DNA of 64,000 nucleotides, taken from positions 248,001-312,000 of the forward strand of contig JABMLH010000003.1 in NCBI GenBank assembly GCA_013205085.1, written 5' to 3'. This stretch comes from Microbacteriaceae bacterium VKM Ac-2854 (GTDB lineage Bacteria > Actinomycetota > Actinomycetes > Actinomycetales > Microbacteriaceae). A program made the translations under genes and the position numbers. The notes beneath the pieces were generated by a model, which was not told the origin of the DNA, ran no database searches, and saw only the letters and a program-made list of their open reading frames with translations. This document shows positions 35,673 through 44,580 of this stretch, piece after piece. The first letter of the stretch is position 1. Every line of letters begins with the position of its first letter.

Positions 35673-36439
35673 CACTGCTCGGCTCCCACCGGATCCGTGC
35701 CGCGGAACACGTTCGGGAAGTCGTCGAGCCACGCCCAGTGATCGATCGGCCAGGTCACGAGGATCGCCCGCCCCACGACGTTCGATTCCGGCACGAATCC
35801 GTTGCCCGGCTTGTCCTGGTTGTAGCGCGAGTCGGCCGAGTTGTACCGGTTGTCGCCCATCACCCAGAGCGAACCCTCCGGAACGGTCACGTCGAAGCTC
35901 GTCGCGGAGACGGCATCCACGCCATTGGGCAGCTTCACGTAGGGCTCATCGATCGGATTGCCGTTCACCTCGATCTGGCCGAGCGGTGTGCAGCAGGTGA
36001 TGTGATCGCCCGGCAGGCCGATGACGCGCTTGATCAGATGATCGTTGCTGTCCGGGGCGGTCAGCCCGACGATCGACAGCGCCGACTCCACGAAGGCCTG
36101 CACCGGCGGCAGCTCGGGCGTTGCAGTGGGTTGCAGCCAGCCACCCGGATCCCGGAAAACCACGACGTCGCCGCGGGAGATCGGGATCAGGGCCGGCTCG
36201 AGTTCGTTGACCAGGATCCGGTCGTTCTCCACGAGCGTCGACTCCATCGACGACGACGGGATGTAGAACGAGCGGATCAGGAAGGTCTTCACGAGGAAGG
36301 AGACCAGGATCGCGACCACGAAGATGATGAGGACGTCGCGGAGGAAAGTCCACGCGCCGCGTCTGCCTCTGCGCGAGGGTCCGCGTCGGCCGCCGCGATC
36401 CCGTGTCGTCGCGCTGACCGGCGCCGTGCTGTCTGTCAT
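35672..36439 (-). CDS. lepB: signal peptidase I
   Basis: 255 residues. A basic N-terminal tail (GGRRGPSRRGRRG) and a single membrane anchor (~33-52) precede the catalytic domain. Ser64 (YIPSSSME) is the nucleophile and Lys137 (LIKRVIGLPGD) the general base; MGDNRYNSADSR is the C-terminal signature box. It cleaves Sec and Tat signal peptides outside the membrane. The second conserved box has ESTL where many have PTL, a minor change. Followed directly by rnhB. Confidence 0.95.
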   Translation of the reverse strand: MTDSTAPVSATTRDRGGRRGPSRRGRRGAWTFLRDVLIIFVVAILVSFLVKTFLIRSFYIPSSSMESTLVENDRILVNELEPALIPISRGDVVVFRDPGGWLQPTATPELPPVQAFVESALSIVGLTAPDSNDHLIKRVIGLPGDHITCCTPLGQIEVNGNPIDEPYVKLPNGVDAVSATSFDVTVPEGSLWVMGDNRYNSADSRYNQDKPGNGFVPESNVVGRAILVTWPIDHWAWLDDFPNVFRGTDPVGAEQ

Positions 36440-36534
36440 TGCCTGCCGTAACCCCTTAAGCGCCGAAACCCCCGCCCAGCATATGTGGTCGGGGGAATCG
36501 GATGATCAGCCGGTGATCTGCGTCACCGCGTGCT

Positions 36535-36556
36535 CTGAAAGAACTCAGTCTTTCAG
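36535..36556 (-). terminator. stem-loop just after rplS
   Basis: CTGAAAGA and TCTTTCAG-type arms form an 8-bp stem with a 6-base loop, six bases after the rplS stop. No T-run follows, so it may be an RNA-processing or 3'-end stabilising hairpin rather than a terminator. Confidence 0.4.
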
Positions 36557-36562
36557 AAAGGC

Positions 36563-36910
36563 CTAGACGGAGCGCTTCTCCTTGATCTTGGCCTTCTTGC
36601 CGCGGAGGTTGCGCAGGTAGTACAGCTTCGCGCGACGCACGTCGCCGCGGGTGACGACCTCGATGTGGTCGATCACCGGGGAGTGCACCGGGAAGGTACG
36701 CTCGACGCCGACCTGGAAGCTGACCTTGCGGACCGTGAAGGTCTCGCGGACGCCCTCGTTCTGGCGGCCGATGACGACACCCTGGAAGACCTGGATACGC
36801 GAGCGGTTACCTTCGACGATGTTGACGTGCACCTTGACGGTGTCGCCGGCGCGGAAGTCCGGGATGTCGCTGCGCAGCGATGCTGCGTCGACGGAATCGA
36901 GGATGTGCAT
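36563..36910 (-). CDS. rplS: 50S ribosomal protein L19
   Basis: 115 residues from ATG 36910. L19 is clear: [51 protein letters not shown] and [14 protein letters not shown]. It stands alone on the minus strand between the small membrane protein gene and lepB. The frame is open upstream to 37024, but only the chosen start matches the family. Confidence 0.97.
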   Translation of the reverse strand: MHILDSVDAASLRSDIPDFRAGDTVKVHVNIVEGNRSRIQVFQGVVIGRQNEGVRETFTVRKVSFQVGVERTFPVHSPVIDHIEVVTRGDVRRAKLYYLRNLRGKKAKIKEKRSV

Positions 36911-37086
36911 TGAGATTTCGCTCTCCGTGCCCGCCACAGGTCGAACACCGTTCGTGTGAATGGAAGTCGATTCGTGCCCCGTTGATTCTCGACTCCCCTG
37001 TGGCAGAGTCGGCGCAAGGCACAAGCGCTTATTCTGTCACGCGACGGGGCGCGGAGTCAAAGCACGCGGTCCGTACTCCGGACCCC

Positions 37087-37581
37087 TCAGATGCGCAGGG
37101 TCTGTCCGTCCTGCGGACGGTCGGGATCGAAACCGCTGCTGTCGACTCGGCCGTACTGTCCGTTCGGCACGGACGCCCGTGCAGCGGAGACGTCCGCGAA
37201 CTCGACCAGCGCCGCCCGTGCGTCGCGGAAGAAGCGCGTCACCGCGTACCAGAAAGCGCCGATGCCGATCACGACCGAGAACACGCCGATCGTCCACGCG
37301 CCGGACGGGAAGAACCCGAACCAGACGATGGAGGCGTGCCAGGCGCCGAGGACGGCGACATCGGGCCAGGACGGCGTCTTCGTCGGCCGCACGGTCACAC
37401 GAAACGCGACGATGCTCGCCACAACAGCCAGCGCGACCGCGAGAATAGGAGCGGCGATCAACAGACCGAGGATCGTCCATCCGCTGGAGCCGCCGAAGAT
37501 TCCGTACCCGAGCAGAACCCAGGCCGGGAGGATGAAGGCAGCGAGGAACTGCCACGAACCGAATGCCCTGCGCATACGCAT
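37087..37581 (-). CDS. small membrane protein, unknown
   Basis: 164 residues from ATG 37581. Four hydrophobic segments: ~10-25 (FLAAFILPAWVLLGYGIFGG), ~32-62, ~76-92 and ~96-115. A hydrophilic tail ends SGFDPDRPQDGQTLRI. TATCCT is six bases before the ATG, so the mRNA is probably leaderless. No family was recognised. It is divergent from map. Confidence 0.65.
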   Translation of the reverse strand: MRMRRAFGSWQFLAAFILPAWVLLGYGIFGGSSGWTILGLLIAAPILAVALAVVASIVAFRVTVRPTKTPSWPDVAVLGAWHASIVWFGFFPSGAWTIGVFSVVIGIGAFWYAVTRFFRDARAALVEFADVSAARASVPNGQYGRVDSSGFDPDRPQDGQTLRI

Positions 37582-37587
37582 GACGGC

Positions 37588-37593
37588 AGGATA
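37588..37593 (-). promoter_or_regulatory. -10 box for leaderless membrane protein gene
   Basis: TATCCT on the minus strand is six bases before ATG 37581, with no ribosome-binding site. Confidence 0.5.
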
Positions 37594-37636
37594 GAACTCC
37601 GCGCTGAGCATCTGCCCAGCAGTGAAAGGACCACCC

Positions 37637-38404
37637 ATGATCGAACTCCGTACACCGGCCGAGCTCGAGGAGATGCGCCCCGCCGGCCGCTTCGTCGCGA
37701 GCGTTCTCGAGGCCACGAGTGCGGCGGCGAAGGTGGGCGTGAACCTGCTGGAGCTGGACGCGCTCGCGCACGACATGATCCGCTCCGCGGGCGCCGAGTC
37801 GTGCTACATCGACTATCACCCGTCGTTCGGCGCGATGCCGTTCGGCAAGGTGATCTGCACCTCCGTGAACGATGCGGTGCTGCACGGCCTGCCGTTCGAC
37901 TACCGGCTCCGCGACGGCGATCTGCTCACGCTCGACTTCGCCGCGTCGCTGAACGGCTGGGTCACCGACTCCGCGATCAGCATCGTCGTGGGCAACGCGG
38001 ATCCGAAAGACCTCGCGCTGATCGACACCACCACGCGAGCGTTGGACGCCGGGATCGCCGCGGCACGTCCCGGCGGACGCATCGGAGACATCTCCGCCGC
38101 GATCGCCGCAGTGGCGCGCGCGGACGGCCTGAGCATCAACACCGACTTCGGCGGCCACGGTGTCGGCCGCACGATGCACGGCGACCCGCACATCGCGAAC
38201 GACGGGCGCGCCGGCCGCGGCTATCCACTCAAGCCCGGCCTGGTCATCGCGATCGAACCGTGGTTCTTGCAGACCACCGACAAGATCTACACGGACAAGG
38301 ACGGCTGGACCCTGCGCAGCCGCGACGGCTCGCGCGGCGCCCACATGGAGCACACCATCGCGATCACCGAGACCGGCGTCGAGATCCTCACCGCCCGCGG
38401 CTGA
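37637..38404 (+). CDS. map: type I methionine aminopeptidase
   Basis: 255 residues from ATG 37637, set by GAAAGGA six bases upstream. It removes the initiator methionine. Metal ligands are visible in LDFAAS (Asp), VTDSAI (Asp), FGGHGVGRTMH (His), AIEPWF (Glu) and AHMEHT (Glu), and YHPSFGAMPFGKVICTSVND holds the substrate His. The short form lacks the N-terminal zinc finger or SH3-binding extension of the longer actinobacterial paralogue usually near secY, so this is probably the second map copy. Convergent with trmD. Confidence 0.93.
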   Translation: MIELRTPAELEEMRPAGRFVASVLEATSAAAKVGVNLLELDALAHDMIRSAGAESCYIDYHPSFGAMPFGKVICTSVNDAVLHGLPFDYRLRDGDLLTLDFAASLNGWVTDSAISIVVGNADPKDLALIDTTTRALDAGIAAARPGGRIGDISAAIAAVARADGLSINTDFGGHGVGRTMHGDPHIANDGRAGRGYPLKPGLVIAIEPWFLQTTDKIYTDKDGWTLRSRDGSRGAHMEHTIAITETGVEILTARG

Positions 38405-38417
38405 GCCGACGTCTCCT

Positions 38418-38488
38418 GCGAGGGACCCCTCCAGCCCGCCGCGGACCCGCGGAGGACGGGTCCCTCGCGTGCTGAAGGGATCCCTCGC
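38418..38488. terminator. palindromic repeats between convergent map and trmD
   Basis: GCGAGGGACCC (38418) and GGGTCCCTCGC (38458-38468) form an 11-bp inverted repeat, with a smaller inner repeat CCGC/GCGG. A third partial copy, AGGGATCCCTCGC, follows at ~38476. It probably terminates both genes; the third copy suggests a repeat element. Confidence 0.55.
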
Positions 38489-38503
38489 AAGAGGGGGCGG
38501 AGG

Positions 38504-39187
38504 TCAGGGCAGGAGGTCGGGGCGGACGCGAGCGGTGCGCTCGAGTTGCTGCTCGTGCCGCCAGGCGGCGATCGCGCCGTGGTTGCCGCTGAGCAGGATG
38601 GGCGGCACGTCGTGGCCGCGCCACGATGACGGCTTGGTGTAGCTCGGGTACTCGAGCAGGCCGTCGGAGTGCGACTCCTCGACCAGGCTCTCGGGGTTGC
38701 CGACCACGCCGGGCACGAGGCGACCGATCGCCTCGATCATCGCCATCACGGCGACCTCTCCCCCGTTCAGCACGTAGTCGCCGAGGCTGACCAGGCGCAC
38801 ACGGGCGCGCGTGGCGGTGTCGTCGAAGACGCGCTGGTCGATCCCTTCGTAGCGACCGCAGCCGAAGACGAGGTTCTGCTCCTGCGCGAGTTCACGGGCC
38901 ATGGCCTGGGTGAAGACCTCGCCGGCGGGCGACGGGAAGATGACCAGAGGCTCCGGGGCACTCGGCAGGATCGCGTCCAGCGCCTCGCCCCAGGGCTCGG
39001 GCTTCATCACCATGCCGGCGCCGCCGCCGTACGGGGTGTCGTCGACGGTGCGGTGCCGGTCATGGGTGAAGTCGCGCAGATCATGGATGCCGAGCTCGAT
39101 CAGGCCGCTCTGACGCGCCTTACCGAGCAGGGAGATGTCGAGCACCCCGAAGAACTCGGGGAAGATCGTGACGATGTCGATCTTCAC
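38504..39187 (-). CDS. trmD: tRNA (guanine-37-N1)-methyltransferase
   Basis: 227 residues from GTG 39187. TrmD methylates G37 next to the anticodon and prevents +1 frameshifts. The SPOUT knot motifs are clear: [38 protein letters not shown] and [20 protein letters not shown]. It lies 5 bases after rimM in rpsP-KH-rimM-trmD. Confidence 0.96.
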   Translation of the reverse strand: MKIDIVTIFPEFFGVLDISLLGKARQSGLIELGIHDLRDFTHDRHRTVDDTPYGGGAGMVMKPEPWGEALDAILPSAPEPLVIFPSPAGEVFTQAMARELAQEQNLVFGCGRYEGIDQRVFDDTATRARVRLVSLGDYVLNGGEVAVMAMIEAIGRLVPGVVGNPESLVEESHSDGLLEYPSYTKPSSWRGHDVPPILLSGNHGAIAAWRHEQQLERTARVRPDLLP

Positions 39188-39192
39188 GATCG

Positions 39193-39807
39193 CTACTCCT
39201 CGGGAGATGAATCCTCGTCGGACTCGGCGGGTTCGGCGGCCTCGGGAGCCGGCTCGTCGTCGGGGATCTCCTCGAAGAGACCCATCGGCGGGGTGACGGT
39301 GACCGTGCCGGCCTTCAGATCGACGCTCGGAACGATCGCTGCGACGAACGGAACGAGAACCTCGCCGTTCGGCGTGCCGATCGCGAGCAGATCCTGCGCC
39401 GGGAAGTGATCGACGCGGTGCACGAGGCCGACCTTGACGCCGTCGCGCAGCACGGTGAGTCCGACGAGCTGGTAGTCGTACCAGGAGTCGTCGCCGGCGT
39501 CGGCCGTGGAGATCTCCTCGTCGATCCAGAGGATCGCCTTGAGCAGTCCCTCGGCCGCGGTGCGGTCGTCGACACCCTTGAAGAACGCGACGGGGTTGCC
39601 GTTGTACCAGCGCAGTTCGGCGAGTTCGAGCTTCTTGCCCGCCCACTCGTGGTTGCGCGGCACCTGCAGGGTGAAGGATGCGCCGGGGGTGAAGCGCTTC
39701 TCCGGCTCGTCCGTGTACAGCTCGAGCTTGATGGCACCTTTGAGGCCGTGGGCCTTGGTGAGACGGGCGACGCGCAACTGCGTCGTGCCCGATTGCGGGG
39801 CCGACAC
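39193..39807 (-). CDS. rimM: 16S rRNA processing protein RimM
   Basis: 204 residues from GTG 39807, directly abutting the KH-protein stop. RimM aids 30S head assembly, binding near S19. The N-terminal RimM domain ([18 protein letters not shown]) and PRC-barrel ([35 protein letters not shown]) are present. An acidic tail of ~25 residues ([19 protein letters not shown]) extends the usual length. Confidence 0.95.
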   Translation of the reverse strand: MSAPQSGTTQLRVARLTKAHGLKGAIKLELYTDEPEKRFTPGASFTLQVPRNHEWAGKKLELAELRWYNGNPVAFFKGVDDRTAAEGLLKAILWIDEEISTADAGDDSWYDYQLVGLTVLRDGVKVGLVHRVDHFPAQDLLAIGTPNGEVLVPFVAAIVPSVDLKAGTVTVTPPMGLFEEIPDDEPAPEAAEPAESDEDSSPEE

Positions 39808-40044
39808 CTACTTGTCGGTGTCGACGACGTCGACGCGCACTCGGCGACCGTCGGCCAGCGCGGCCACAAGGGTACGCACGGCCTTGGCGGTCCGACCGGA
39901 GCGTCCGATCACGCGACCGAGGTCCTCGGGGTGCACGCGCACCTCGAGGACCTCGCCGCGAACGGAGCTCTTGGCCGTGACACGGACCTCATCGGGGTTC
40001 TCGACGATCCCCTTGACGAGGTGTTCGACGGCAGGAGCGAGCAC
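39808..40044 (-). CDS. khpA: KH-domain RNA-binding protein (KhpA/YlqC type)
   Basis: 78 residues from GTG 40044, four bases after rpsP. A single KH domain with the RNA-binding loop [20 protein letters not shown]. In other bacteria KhpA pairs with KhpB/Jag and affects cell size and division. The place between rpsP and rimM is standard. Confidence 0.92.
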   Translation of the reverse strand: MLAPAVEHLVKGIVENPDEVRVTAKSSVRGEVLEVRVHPEDLGRVIGRSGRTAKAVRTLVAALADGRRVRVDVVDTDK

Positions 40045-40048
40045 GAAA

Positions 40049-40459
40049 TTACGCCTCGGTCGTCTCGTCGGCCGACTCGGCCTCGACAGCCTTGGGGGCT
40101 TCGGCCTTCTCGGTCTTCGGCTTGAGCACCGGCTTCTTCTTCTCGTCGGCCACGAAGGCCTCCTTGGGAGCCTTCACCTTGACGGTGGAGACGGCGTTCT
40201 TGTCACCCTTGAACTGACCCCAGTCGCCGGTCAGCTTGAGGATGGCGGCGACCTGCTCGGTCGGCTGAGCGCCGACGCCGAGCCAGTACTGCGCACGCTC
40301 GGAGTCGACCTTGATGAACGAGGGCTCCTCGGTCGGGTGGTACTGACCGATCTCCTCGATGACGCGACCGTCGCGCTTGGTGCGCGAGTCGGCGACGACG
40401 ATGCGGTAGTAGGGCGCGCGGATCTTACCGAGACGCTTCAGACGAATCTTGACAGCCAC
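40049..40459 (-). CDS. rpsP: 30S ribosomal protein S16
   Basis: 136 residues from GTG 40459 with CAGGAG upstream. S16 core: [34 protein letters not shown] and [14 protein letters not shown] tail of ~45 residues, Lys/Ala/Glu-rich ([20 protein letters not shown]), extends it beyond the ~80-90 residues common in other phyla. It heads the rpsP-khpA-rimM-trmD operon. Confidence 0.96.
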   Translation of the reverse strand: MAVKIRLKRLGKIRAPYYRIVVADSRTKRDGRVIEEIGQYHPTEEPSFIKVDSERAQYWLGVGAQPTEQVAAILKLTGDWGQFKGDKNAVSTVKVKAPKEAFVADEKKKPVLKPKTEKAEAPKAVEAESADETTEA

Positions 40460-40668
40460 AATTCTCCTGTGTGGTTAGAGGTTGGATGAACTGAGCCGTG
40501 AGCGTGGGGTGCACACCCGGCCGGAAGCTCTTGGGAACTCAGTGGCGATGATTAGAGGGTCGATCGCCACGGACCCGACAGACCATTGTGCCAGAAAAAC
40601 CGTCGGCGCGCGGGGAGGAATCGCCGTGGGGTGCGAGGGCCGGTCATCCGAGAGTGCCAGGATGAAGC

Positions 40669-41814
40669 ATGGAGATCAGCTTCGCCCGCTCTGAGCGCTC
40701 GACCCTCGGTATCGAATGGGAGATCGCGATCGTCAATCGCGAGAACGGGGACCTCGCCAACGTGGCGGACAAGGTGCTCGACGCCCTGCGCAACGACGAC
40801 GGCTCCGCGCACCCGCACGTGACCGGTGAACTTCTGTTGAACACCGTCGAGCTCGTCTCCGGGGTGCACCACCACGTGCGGGATGCGGTCGCGGATCTGC
40901 AGGATCAGCTGCGGCAGGTGCGCGAGATCACGGATCCGATGGGCCTGGACCTGATGTGCGCCGGCACGCATCCGTTCGCCCAATGGTTCGACCAGACGGT
41001 CACCGACAAGGAGCGCTACCACCGCCTGATCGACCGGACGCAGTGGTGGGGCCGGAACATGATGATCTGGGGCATCCACGTGCACGTCGGCATCGAGGAT
41101 CGCGAGAAGGCGCTACCCATCCTGAACTGCCTGCTCAACTACTACCCGCATCTGCAGGCCCTTTCCGCATCCAGCCCGTTCTGGGCCGGCGTCGACACCG
41201 GCTACGCCTCCAACCGTGCGCTGATGTTCCAGCAGTTGCCGACGGCAGGCTTGCCGCCGCAGTTCGGCGCCTGGGCGAACTACGAGGAGTACGTGCAGGA
41301 CATGATGCACACCGGCATCATCGACGATCACACGGAGGTGCGCTGGGACATCCGCCCCTCCCCGCAGTGGGGCACGGTCGAGATGCGCGCGTGCGACGGG
41401 CTCTCCTCCGCAGAGGAGATCGGAGCCGTCGCCGCGTTGATCCAGTGCCTGGTCGAGCACCTCTCCGACCGACTCGACGCCGGGGAGACTCTGCCGACGA
41501 TGCAGCCCTGGTTCGTGCGAGAGAACAAGTGGCGCGCCGCTCGCTACGGGTTGGATGCGGAGATCATCCTGGACGCCGCGGGCAACGAGCGGCTGGTGAC
41601 GGACGACATCCGCGACCTGCTCGTCACCCTGGCGCCGATCGCCCAGCGGCTGGACTGTGTGGCCGAACTGGCGAACATCGAGCTGATCCTCGCGACCGGC
41701 GCGAGTTACCAGCGCCAGCTCCGCGTGGCGGAGTCCACCGGCGGAAATCTCTCGGCGGTCGTCGCCGCTCTCACCGATGAACTGCGGCACGGGCTGCGGA
41801 GTATCCAGGCGTGA
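40669..41814 (+). CDS. YbdK-type carboxylate-amine ligase (GCS2 family)
   Basis: 381 residues. Glutamate-cysteine ligase type 2 fold: RSTLGIEWEIAIVNRENGDL, a His-rich HVHVGIEDREKA and RWDIRPSPQWGTVEMRACDG. Family members ligate glutamate to an amine with ATP; in E. coli YbdK the activity with cysteine is weak, so the real product is unknown. Actinobacteria of this group mostly use mycothiol. The lipoprotein hydrolase gene overlaps its stop by 4 bases. Confidence 0.88.
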   Translation: MEISFARSERSTLGIEWEIAIVNRENGDLANVADKVLDALRNDDGSAHPHVTGELLLNTVELVSGVHHHVRDAVADLQDQLRQVREITDPMGLDLMCAGTHPFAQWFDQTVTDKERYHRLIDRTQWWGRNMMIWGIHVHVGIEDREKALPILNCLLNYYPHLQALSASSPFWAGVDTGYASNRALMFQQLPTAGLPPQFGAWANYEEYVQDMMHTGIIDDHTEVRWDIRPSPQWGTVEMRACDGLSSAEEIGAVAALIQCLVEHLSDRLDAGETLPTMQPWFVRENKWRAARYGLDAEIILDAAGNERLVTDDIRDLLVTLAPIAQRLDCVAELANIELILATGASYQRQLRVAESTGGNLSAVVAALTDELRHGLRSIQA

Positions 41815-42491
41815 AGAGCGCGGGCCGCACTCGCCACTTCGGACTCCCCCTCGCCACGGTGGCCGCCCTGCTCCTGGCCGGATGCTCCGGCGCGGTTTCG
41901 AGCCGGCCCCTGCCGACCTTCGAACCCGTCGAGCGGGGCGCGACGGTCGCCTTCGTCGGCGACTCGATCGTGCACGGCTACGGCCTGGGTGAGAGTGTCG
42001 CCTGGCCCGCGCTGGTCAGTGAGGCATTCGGCTGGACGGCGGTCAACCTCGGCTGCGACGGTGGCGGATTCGTCGCACGAGGCTCGTGCGGTGCCGCCAT
42101 CGGCTCTCGCGGAGCCGAGGTGGCGAAGACCGAACCGGCCGTGATCGTGATCTCCGCGAGCCGCAATGATCTGCGGTACGACGAAGCCGACGTGGTCGCG
42201 GCGATCCCCGCGGCGGTCGCCGCCGTGGCTGCGGATGCCCCCGATGCGCGCATCATCGGCGTCAGCGCCGTCTGGGGGCCGACCGAACGCCCGTCCGCCC
42301 TGGACAGCTACAACACGGCACTCGCCGCCGCGGTGATCGGCGTGGGCGGCGAGTTCCTCGCCTATCAGGATCCGCTGCGCGGCTCCGACGAGCTGATGCT
42401 CAGCGACGGCATCCACCCCTCCGCCGCTGGGCAGGCCGAGATCGCCGCCGCCTTCGAGTCGGCGGCGATCAGGGCGGGACTCACGCCGTAG
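41811..42491 (+). CDS. SGNH/GDSL-type hydrolase lipoprotein
   Basis: 226 residues from GTG 41811. The signal ends in the lipobox LLAGC, so it should be lipid-anchored outside. SGNH blocks are VGDSIVHGYG (catalytic Ser), SASRNDLRYD (block III) and LSDGIHPSAAG (catalytic Asp and His). Such enzymes are esterases or acetylhydrolases of wall or surface glycans. It is coupled to the ligase gene (GTGA) and ends 11 bases inside the convergent LLM gene. Confidence 0.88.
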   Translation: MKSAGRTRHFGLPLATVAALLLAGCSGAVSSRPLPTFEPVERGATVAFVGDSIVHGYGLGESVAWPALVSEAFGWTAVNLGCDGGGFVARGSCGAAIGSRGAEVAKTEPAVIVISASRNDLRYDEADVVAAIPAAVAAVAADAPDARIIGVSAVWGPTERPSALDSYNTALAAAVIGVGGEFLAYQDPLRGSDELMLSDGIHPSAAGQAEIAAAFESAAIRAGLTP

Positions 42492-43308
42492 CGTGCTCGT
42501 TCTTGCCGTCGCGCCAGGCGAGCAATTCGGTGACGGGGGCGAGATCGATGTCGGGCCCGGTGATCCCGAGGGTGAACAGCCGCGCCCCGAGTTCGTACTG
42601 CGCGTCGAGCACGGCGAATGACGAATCGCCGAGCCCGCGGACGCTGGCGCCCGTCGAGATCTCGATCTCGGCCGGGTCGCGCTCAAGCTTCGCGCACCAC
42701 TCGTCGAGCACCCCGAGCTTGCGCTCCAACGTCTCGACATCCGAGAAGCTGTGCCAGATGTCGGCGTGCTGGGCGACCATCCGGAGCGTCTTCTTCTCGC
42801 CGCCGCCGCCGATCAGCACGGGGATGTCACGCGTGGGCTGCGGGGTCAGCTTCGCCCAGCGCGCCTCGATCCGAGGCAGCGCCTCCGACAGCGCGTCCAG
42901 CCTCGTGCCGACCGTGCCGAAGTCGTAGCCGTACTCGTCGTAATCGCGCTCGAACCAGCCGGAACCGATGCCGAAGATCAGCCGACCTTCGGCACCCTTG
43001 GCGCTGATGTGATCGACGGTGCGGGCCATGTCGGCGAGCAGATCGGCGTTGCGGTAGCTGTTGCAGGTCACGAGCGGGCCGAACTGGATCCGGCTGGTCT
43101 GCTCGGCCCACGCGGCCAGCATGCTCCAGCCCTCGAAGTGCGTGCCTTCCGGGTCACCGGACAGCGGGAAGAAGTGGTCCCAGTTGAAAGCGACATCGAC
43201 GCCGAGGTCCTCGATCTCGGCGAGGGTGTCGCGGATCACTTCGTACGGGACGTGCTGCGGGGCGATCTGGACACCGATGCGGACGGGACGATTCTGCGTT
43301 GAGGCCAT
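42481..43308 (-). CDS. LLM class F420-dependent oxidoreductase
   Basis: 275 residues. Luciferase-like monooxygenase family: VRIGVQIAPQHVPYEV, DVAFNWDHFFPLSGDPEG, GWSMLAAWAEQT and FGIGSGWFERDYDEYG, the pattern of F420-binding members. It would reduce or oxidise an unknown substrate with cofactor F420. TAGCCT is six bases before ATG 43308, so it is probably leaderless. Confidence 0.88.
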   Translation of the reverse strand: MASTQNRPVRIGVQIAPQHVPYEVIRDTLAEIEDLGVDVAFNWDHFFPLSGDPEGTHFEGWSMLAAWAEQTSRIQFGPLVTCNSYRNADLLADMARTVDHISAKGAEGRLIFGIGSGWFERDYDEYGYDFGTVGTRLDALSEALPRIEARWAKLTPQPTRDIPVLIGGGGEKKTLRMVAQHADIWHSFSDVETLERKLGVLDEWCAKLERDPAEIEISTGASVRGLGDSSFAVLDAQYELGARLFTLGITGPDIDLAPVTELLAWRDGKNEHATA

Positions 43309-43314
43309 AGCGCC

Positions 43315-43320
43315 AGGCTA
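43315..43320 (-). promoter_or_regulatory. -10 box for leaderless LLM oxidoreductase gene
   Basis: TAGCCT on the minus strand is six bases before ATG 43308. It overlaps the last codon and stop of the upstream lipoprotein gene. Confidence 0.5.
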
Positions 43321-44106
43321 TCCGGTTGCAGCGGTGCGATGCAGGAGCACGCCGGTGCCGTCGTCGGCCGTGACCAGCAGCTCGTCGCCGAGCAGCTGCG
43401 CCGTCGTCAAGGTGATCCAGCGTTGCTCGACGTCGCAGTCGCGGAGGGTGCGCACCGCGAAGAAGGACGGCATCCCGAAATCGGACCAGCGTCCGTTGAG
43501 TTCGTTGCACCCCGCGGTGCCCGCGACGAGCAGAGTATCGCTGAGCCGGATGTCCCAGCCGTCCGCGGTCCACTCGCCGACGAACGCGGATGGCAGCGAC
43601 GGTGCAGCGGATTCGGACGACATCGGGACCGGTGTCGGTCCCTCCTCCGACGTGCGATCCATCCGGCCGATCTCGGCACCAGCGGTGTCGCGGAGTACCA
43701 GCACGCCGTCGTCCAGAGCGAGGGACGAGGCTGTGGTGATCTCCTGCACCACCGGCGACACCACCTCGCAGTAGGGGTAGCTCCCCGAACCGTAGCCATC
43801 GGGGAGGTAGACCTGCATCGCGCCATCGTCTGCGACGATCCAGCTCCCTGCGGCCGGATACGGGCCCACCGCCTGCCAGAAACCGTCACTGCCGAGCTTC
43901 AGCCCCGCCGGACATTCCATTGCGCCCGGAGTCGGCGACGACGCCGGACGTTGGGGAATCCAACTTCCCGCGACCTCGTCCATCCCCGTCTGCCCGAGCA
44001 CGTCGGCCGACGGGCGTGCAGGTTGATCCGTGCCCGCACATCCGCTCAGCCCCACGACCAGCAGACCCACGGCCAGCAGCGCGATGGCGGCAACGGTGCG
44101 ACGCAC
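43318..44106 (-). CDS. lipoprotein with META/HslJ-like C-terminus
   Basis: 262 residues. The signal ends in the lipobox LSGC, placing it on the outer face of the membrane. The C-terminal ~90 residues (FVGEWTADGWDIRLSDTLLV, GCNELNGRWSD, LRDCDVEQRWI) resemble a META/HslJ fold, with the GCNELNG turn also seen in its neighbour. The middle ~100 residues are unrecognised. It looks like a paralogue of the downstream-of-ffh lipoprotein. Role unknown. Confidence 0.75.
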   Translation of the reverse strand: MRRTVAAIALLAVGLLVVGLSGCAGTDQPARPSADVLGQTGMDEVAGSWIPQRPASSPTPGAMECPAGLKLGSDGFWQAVGPYPAAGSWIVADDGAMQVYLPDGYGSGSYPYCEVVSPVVQEITTASSLALDDGVLVLRDTAGAEIGRMDRTSEEGPTPVPMSSESAAPSLPSAFVGEWTADGWDIRLSDTLLVAGTAGCNELNGRWSDFGMPSFFAVRTLRDCDVEQRWITLTTAQLLGDELLVTADDGTGVLLHRTAATG

Positions 44107-44151
44107 GACTCCCCCGATCCGGGTCGGGAGGGCCCGACTCGTCTCGTGAGA

Positions 44152-44580
44152 CTAGCTCGCGGGCTCGTCGGTCGTCGAGCGCGAGAGTTTGATCGTGGTG
44201 AAGTCGTTCTCGTCGAAGAGGCGGAGTCGGCCACCGTCGACGCGGGCCGAGACGGCTTCGGAGAAGAGTTGGGGCAGGTTGACGCCCTCGCAGAAGATCA
44301 GGGTCGACGGTCCGGCCTCGACGGTGAGATCACCGGCGTCGTCGATCGCCCACTCCCCCTGCACGCCGTTGCAGCCGTCCGAACCGGTCCAGGTGCCGTC
44401 GTCGGCGATCAGCAGGAACGGCACGGTCGGCACGTCGTACTCGGTGCCGGTGACCCAGCGGCCGACGAGCTGATCCGCCGTCGGCACCGCGACGGACTCG
44501 GAGCCCGAGCCCTCCGAGCATCCGGTCACGCCCAGTGCCAGAGCACCGGCGACGGCGAGAACCCCGAGCGCGCGGCGCAT
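44152..44580 (-). CDS. META-domain lipoprotein
   Basis: 142 residues. Lipobox VTGC at ~21, then a single META/HslJ-type domain: LVGRWVTGTEYD, DDGTWTGSDGCNGVQGEW. Its ATG shares one base with the ffh stop (TGATG), so it is translated from the ffh transcript, an unusual partner for SRP54. Function unknown. Confidence 0.8.
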   Translation of the reverse strand: MRRALGVLAVAGALALGVTGCSEGSGSESVAVPTADQLVGRWVTGTEYDVPTVPFLLIADDGTWTGSDGCNGVQGEWAIDDAGDLTVEAGPSTLIFCEGVNLPQLFSEAVSARVDGGRLRLFDENDFTTIKLSRSTTDEPAS

